64,000 nucleotides of DNA from Temnopleurus reevesii (Eukaryota > Echinodermata > Echinoidea > Temnopleuroida > Temnopleuridae): NCBI GenBank assembly GCA_036244855.1, contig BQKZ01000011.1, positions 185,607 through 249,606 on the forward strand. The letters are read 5' to 3'. The notes under the pieces were generated by a model. It had not been told where the DNA came from and ran no database searches. It saw nothing but the letters and a program-made list of their open reading frames with translations. The position numbers and the translations under genes are program-made. Shown here in pieces: positions 58,761 to 64,000 of this stretch. Each line of letters opens with the position of its first letter. Position 1 is the stretch's first letter.

Positions 58761-60325
58761 AATCATCATCAAAAAATATCTAAAAAAGTGTTTAACGTCA
58801 TTGAGAAACACTATTGAAATCTCAAATGGTATTGCTTGTCACATCCATCATGTTGTTAGTTTATTGAAGATATTTGCAAGTATTTGATTATTTGTTTAAA
58901 AAAAGGAGACTTTTCATCAATCGCTGTGTGTCGTGTTGGTTAAAAAAAAGTTTTGGGGCGGCAAGCTAATGTCCGCTAATAAATAACTCGTCATTTACTA
59001 CCAAACGCGTTGTGTAACCAAATTGTATCGGCGCCACTATACATCAAACTTAAAAACAATCTGTCGAACTCTGCCCTAATATATAGTTCATCCGAAAAGA
59101 ATCGGGCTAAGATATTTAGCCTTTCATCTGCCCCTCATTGAAAAGATAAATGCACTGCATTATTAAGCTGTAAGTAACCCGCAATCAAGGCCATGTGTTG
59201 GTTCGCTCCAACCCTTAATGCATTCGAGGTATTTCTCACCTCTGCGTTAATAATGCTCCTATACACACTCTTACAAGCAATTGTCTCCTATAAGAGTGTA
59301 TGAACAGTTTATGAAGAGGTGCATTTCATGGTGGTTTTCACCCAGTAGCGCAGTGGTAAGAGAATGGATGTGTGGACATTAAGTATGAGTGTTAACGCTT
59401 GTTTAACATGTCTGATGATTTAGAGTAAATAAAGCAAACGCAAATGAAAAAAAATAATAACAAAGTGCATATCATCAACCTTTATCTACAGTTTTCATTT
59501 TGTACAGTAATAAAGCGGAGCGTATGTAATTATTTTTAAATCTACATAAACACCAGTAAAGATATTATTCATCATACCGTATATGGAAATAGCATAGCTT
59601 GTGTGTAAGATTAGCTTCATGCATTAATGTTATTCTTGGATGAAAACATATACAAGAAAATGTATCATCTTTTAAGTCCCCCATGTCTTTTTAAAATACA
59701 AACTGAGCAAAATTTTGGCAAATGCTTATTTGGACGTTTTTTGTTAGATGTCTTCTTCCTTTTTGTTACTTAATGAATTAACATTTTTATGACCAAATTG
59801 CAAAAGAAATCAATGATATGTTAGCCTAAATGGAGTTAATAAACATCATGCATTAGAAATTAAGGGATATGGATTATATGGATCATAGCAGTATTTTTTA
59901 TATTATATTATAGAATATTGTTGGTCTTTTTGTTGTAGTATTTAGATATATTTAAATATATTGCAGACTAGTGTTTAACCAAACTAGGCATCACGCTTAT
60001 CCAAGACGTGAGACACATCAAGATCCAGACGATTACTAAAGGTGGAAGAGATAGAAAATAGAAATCCAAAATCGGGTTGTTGTTTAAGCAAATAAACCAA
60101 AGAAAGACGGAGACACGTCATGGATGTTCCCCGGTGTGTCGGGGAGAGGGAATCTTTGCTGGGATGTCATTTCGAGAAAAAGTCCAATCTTATCGACCGA
60201 AACCTATGGAATTTCAAGTTATGCGTCATAAGTCACTGCCTTATAATAATCGTTGGTAAAGTGATAAATCACTCATACTTTTATCTACACTTTCTCGTCT
60301 GTCAAAATAATACATAATATTAAAG
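58761..60325. other. Non-coding; nested hairpin and tRNA-like fragment
   Basis: No gene. A nested hairpin spans 59237-59321: outer CACCTCT / AGAGGTG, inner ATACACACTCTTA / TAAGAGTGTAT. A tRNA-like A-box follows directly. Confidence 0.5.
59345..59362 (+). other. tRNA-like A-box (SINE head fragment)
   Basis: TAGCGCAGTGGTAAGAG is an excellent polymerase III A-box as found at the start of tRNAs and SINEs. No B-box or cloverleaf follows, so this is not a functional tRNA gene but probably a truncated SINE head. Confidence 0.45.
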
Positions 60326-60466
60326 CTAAGGGGTGTTGTCCAAAAGTTGCAAATGATCACAAGGTGCAGTTGATCGGAACGTGCCACTCAAAATCCTTTT
60401 TCTTGCGTCTTGTTAGAAGCGCATACCAGGCGCTAATGAAAATGCGCGTTACAACGCCACCCCCTA
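60326..60466. mobile_element. Foldback element family B, copy 4 (internally deleted)
   Basis: CTAAGGGGTGTTG, AAAAGTTGCAAATGATCAC, GTGCAGTTGATCGG, GCGCATACCAGGCGCTAATG and ATGCGCGTTACAAC, then directly CGCCACCCCCTA. The right arm (TTGCAGTTGATTTACAG through TTGAGCAAC) is missing. A 126-codon minus frame (60357-60737) takes its last third from this element. Confidence 0.8.
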
Positions 60467-61302
60467 TATTTGGTTGAATATTTGTGTACCCCAACATATT
60501 TGTCTTTGCTAAAGAATACAAAACTTGTTTATCAATATACTTGTTATAGAATTTCCCATCTGCATTTTGACGAAAACTATTTGTGCCAAATTTTTGTCCG
60601 ATGTTATTCTGACCCCAATGTGCCGACCTTGATTGGCCGCCTACATGTTCCGAGTACGGATGATCCTTGCAATACCGGACATTAACGGCGCAAGATAAAA
60701 CTATCAAAAATCGACACGAGTAGCAGTAAGGGAGCACAAAGTTTTAGGTAGAAAGAACCCAAAATTGGTGATTGTGGCGCAAAAATTACTGATGGCAATT
60801 TAATTAATTTGTTATTTTGCTCGTCACATCCTCATGGGTGCTATGAGGGGGTGAAATGTAATGTACAAGCTATTTTTTTCTAAATGTATTCATTAATCCA
60901 TTAATTAATTTTTAAGGGGATTGGGGAAAATTGTAAGCTCTTCGATTGGGACGTAAAATTTTATTTTGGTCAAGCCTCCTGGTCGTCAAATATGGTACCG
61001 GGTGTGCGCATTCTTCAGAACTTTTGATGCCTAGAATAATTAGATCTTGTTCTCATAAGATCAACATAGATTCCAGAAAAATACAGCTATTTATATTAAT
61101 GTTTCAAATGCTATTGGCATTCACACTACCCCACGTGCCTTAATCCATCGCATGCTAATAAATGAAATACATTTGTGTCTTTTCCAGTATATGCACATCA
61201 GCTGAATCAAAGAAAAGAAAAATTGGCAAACATGTCCTAAATGACAGAGAATTCGTGAATAAATTTTGCTATGGTACTTAGGACATTCTGCTGCTAGACC
61301 AT
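60467..61302. other. Non-coding, no gene recognised
   Basis: AT-rich unique sequence. Confidence 0.5.
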
Positions 61303-61440
61303 GGGCCTGTAACATAAAGCATAAAGAGATACGATTAATTTTACAATTAATTGTATCTCTTTGGCACACATTTTTTCCATAGGCTTATGATCAATATTTA
61401 TCGTAAGTTTAATTGCATCTTTTATGTTACCGGCCCCAGA
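61303..61440. mobile_element. Foldback element family F
   Basis: The ends GGGCCTGTAACATAAA and, in reverse complement, GGGGCCGGTAACATAAAAGA match. Inside is a second perfect-type hairpin, AAAGAGATACGATTAATT / AATTAATTGTATCTCTTT (61322-61361), with a related third block TTTAATTGCATCTTTT on the right. A small MITE-like element; no second copy seen. Confidence 0.65.
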
Positions 61441-63759
61441 CTTAATGTGGGATAATCATTAGAGATATGGATTTATCAAACTAAATTAAGTAGAAAACAA
61501 AAATTAGGAGAGACAAAATCCATTAACGTGTTTTTTTTACTCAGATGGTTAAATGTCTTTTTAGAATGCAACATTCGGAGTGCCATATTAATGAGCACGT
61601 ACTGTATTCTAATTGTTTGAGTGTCTCGTCCTAAAAGCGATAAATTAATGTTCACTCTCTTAATTTCATTTCAGACTTCTGATACGACAAAAAGAGGAAG
61701 TGACATATTCATTTACAAACACAGGCATACAAATCATGCAAACATTTATTCAAGATTTATGTTTCAATTAAAATAATAATTCAATTGATTTTAACATAAG
61801 TATATAATTCCGTAAAATATCAACGATTAACTCAATATGTGAAGGTTGTTTTGTATTAACGAGCCAATTCTGTTGGCAATATTGAAAGTTAGGTTTTAAA
61901 GGTACAATCATTTTCAATAATATTAAACTGTTTTGAATACTATTACTTTCTTTTGCTATCAGTCTTATTATTTATGAAAATCATTGAATTGTAGAGGGCA
62001 ATTAGTAAATTATGTTACAATGTCTACTACTATATGATGGGGTTTAACGAGTAAATAAAGAATTTTGCACAATTTGTGATTGGCTGATGTAAGACGAAGG
62101 GAGAAAAATAAGAAATTTCTCAAAGATAATTTATTCTGCCATCTTCCCGAATTTGAACTGCGAATGAATGAACCATCAAATCAAGTGAAAAACACACACT
62201 GTACTACTAAACGAAATGACACACACTAACGAAATCCCGCTTAAGGGAGATGGGTACATAGATGCACCCTTCCACCACCCCCACACCACCACCTTATCCT
62301 CCAGACACCCCTCCCCTTTATCCACCCCTCAGGACGAAAGAAGTCTGGAAGGCCCCTTGGTGCATTTATTTGTACACAAGCCCAATATTATCAGCCTCAT
62401 ATTACCTTCATCATGCCTATGTTGCAATTGGAGCATATTTTGTTTACTCCTGCCATGTGAAAATTCGATGACCTTCCCTTGCACTTTTTCCCACTTTCCC
62501 CGCATGCGCATGTCAGCGTTTTCCTTCTTTTTATCAGACGGATTGGTGCGGGCAAATTTGCAACATAGCTGTTTTTCCATTACCCATTATAGTGTCTGTC
62601 CAGAACCTTAAATGATTCTAATGTACCGATAGTAGGCTCATGATTTATCCTTGTAGAATCTAAATAGAAAGAAGTGCAGTCGCAACTCGAGGATGCCTCT
62701 GTTTTTTACCTGAAAATCTGAGACATCGTAAACCGAGAGCGTGACTATTGGGCTATGTTCTATTTGTTGTTTCATCTTTATTTGTGTTCTTACTTGTTTC
62801 ATTGTGAAAGTGATTATTAATAATGTTTAACGAATATGTGAGATGTGGTATCGAGTAACATTCTCTTCAAGGCGAGGTAATGAAATAAAACGGAATGAAA
62901 ATATGCGCAATCATTTATGTTCAGTATCAGAGCTCTTAATCTAAGAAAACAATACAAATGACATAGTAATATACATGTACATGTATATCTTTGAAGATGA
63001 GTCTTCAATCTTCCTCCCATTTTTCTTACATAACACATGTCATTGTGTATGTATATTCGGTATATTAATGGCTTTATTTTGGAAGACATAAATTATAATA
63101 CTTCGGTGATTATATATTTCCTTTATTTTGTTCTTTGTGTGGTAAGTTGAACAATAATGAAAATCTAACAAGGCCTAATGTTCGTTTCTACAATTACATC
63201 ACACATAAATCTAGCGCTTTACTTCCAATCATTATAATAATCCTATTCAATAGGTTGAACCAATAAAAGCAGATCAGTGATTATAATTTTCACTGGTTGA
63301 TTTCTTATTGCAGAGAGGGAAATACACAAGGAAACGGAAATGTTTGAACACAAATGAATAATGAAATATTCAGAATAGTTTTATGATAATTTGAAAGTGG
63401 CCAATCCCCCCCCCCCCCATCGACCTTCAAATTATTGGTAGTCGCATGCATTATACTTGATTCCATAATTATGTATCCCATACGTTATTCAAAATATGTT
63501 AACTCTCACTAATGTACTTGTGATACATGGGACTTTTTTTTTAGATTTCATTTAGAGCCAAATTTACGTCTTACCAATGAGATTTTAGCAGTATACATGA
63601 AAAATGAATGCCTGCATTTTTTTTTTATTGTTCTATATTGCCTAATTCTCTGTACAGCAACTTGACTTTAATAAACATCAAACATATCCCTTTAAACATT
63701 ACTTAAAGGCACGTTTATCATTGTCCCGCATTGTATGTCTTAATGAAAAGTGCAAGCAG
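61441..63759. other. Non-coding, no gene recognised
   Basis: AT-rich, with a C-rich stretch at about 62265-62335, the word CGCATGCGCATG near 62501 (NRF-1-like) and a C-run at about 63407-63418. The 131-codon plus frame at 62216-62611 is low in family-like features. Confidence 0.55.
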
Positions 63760-63850
63760 CCAGCCGAACTCACCAGCGCAGCCTGTGTTAAAGTTTCGCC
63801 AGGTCGGCCGGCGGAGGAGATCATGCCGAAACAGGTGCGAGCCTGAGGCC
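63760..63850. promoter_or_regulatory. CpG/GC-rich patch, possible exon edge or repeat
   Basis: About 90 bp with many CpGs (TCGCCAGGTCGGCCGGCGG), unlike its AT-rich surroundings. On the plus strand ATGCCGAAACAG is followed by GTGCGA, and on the minus strand an open stretch is followed by the donor-like GTGAGT (63768-63773 as ACTCAC). Either could be a short exon, a promoter, or part of an unrecognised repeat. Confidence 0.25.
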
Positions 63851-63973
63851 TTTATGTTTTCCCTTTCACAAAAAACAGGGTTGCTTCCAGAACCCTTAAG
63901 CCCATTATAAAGGTGGGCTGGATGTGTGCAAATAGAACAGAAGGAATATGTTAAATGGTTAGGGGGACATGTG

Positions 63974-64000
63974 TTATGCCCCGGTCACATAGGACCCCGG
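63974..64000. mobile_element. Foldback element family C, copy 2 (cut by window edge)
   Basis: TTATGCCCCGGTCACATAGG and ACCCCGG match the outer arm of the 27970 element, whose right end reads TTATGCCCCGGTGACATATA in reverse complement. The element should continue beyond the window. Confidence 0.75.

Noticed and set aside
60357..60737. 126-codon minus-strand frame as a gene
   Set aside because: Its last third is family B element sequence and the rest has no recognisable domain.

Overview
This is eukaryotic genomic DNA that is almost entirely non-coding. It is clearly AT-rich and carries long di- and trinucleotide microsatellites, poly-C runs, tRNA-derived SINEs and many short palindromic (foldback) elements. 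It also contains one 337-base N gap and three single-base Ns. This texture fits a marine invertebrate draft assembly. An echinoderm such as a sea urchin is my best guess, from the (CT)n/(AAT)n/(GAT)n style and from SINE ends of the GCGCTATATAAAT type followed by TTATTATT. That guess is inference and was not checked by any search.

I found no protein-coding exon I can recognise, and no tRNA or rRNA gene. The longest open frames are by-products of repeats: the 21-bp minisatellite at 52-53 kb, the GGT array at 54 kb, the CT/GA tracts and the N gap. The longest frame outside an obvious repeat is 141 codons (34305-34730). It resembles no family I know and is compatible with chance.

The main content is repeats. 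At least seven foldback families (called A to G here) are scattered through the window. Family A has five copies (3.7, 5.3, 11.3, 21.1 and 32.7-33.2 kb). Family B has four (13.8, 50.0, 57.3 and 60.3 kb). Family C has one full copy (28.0 kb) and a second running off the right edge. Family D (49.1 kb) and family F (61.3 kb) have one each. Family E has two copies in opposite orientation (2.2 and 46.0 kb). Family G has two (23.7 and 39.5 kb). None shows a transposase, so they look like non-autonomous MITE-type elements. tRNA-derived SINE pieces lie at 9.8, 30.9, 31.7, 32.7, 46.5 and perhaps 59.3 kb. The 32.7-kb SINE sits inside a family A element, flanked by a 7-bp direct repeat.

Tandem structures form a second layer. 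They are a three-to-four-unit array at 8.4-9.6 kb, a GA-rich array at 14.9-15.4 kb, duplications around GA tracts at 19.3-19.7 kb, a 220-bp-class two-module array at 34.8-36.4 kb, a 21-bp minisatellite of about 53 units at 52.0-53.1 kb, and a long GGT array with conserved linkers at 53.9-56.3 kb. A near-identical 472-bp duplication ends exactly at a single N (31369), which suggests an unmerged assembly overlap.

Possible regulatory DNA is limited to motif-level hints. These are a palindromic RFX X-box (17641), a CRE with paired 12-mers (30425-30460), two CREs (53350, 53761) and a CpG/GC-rich patch near the right edge (63760-63850). The rest looks like intergenic or intronic sequence.
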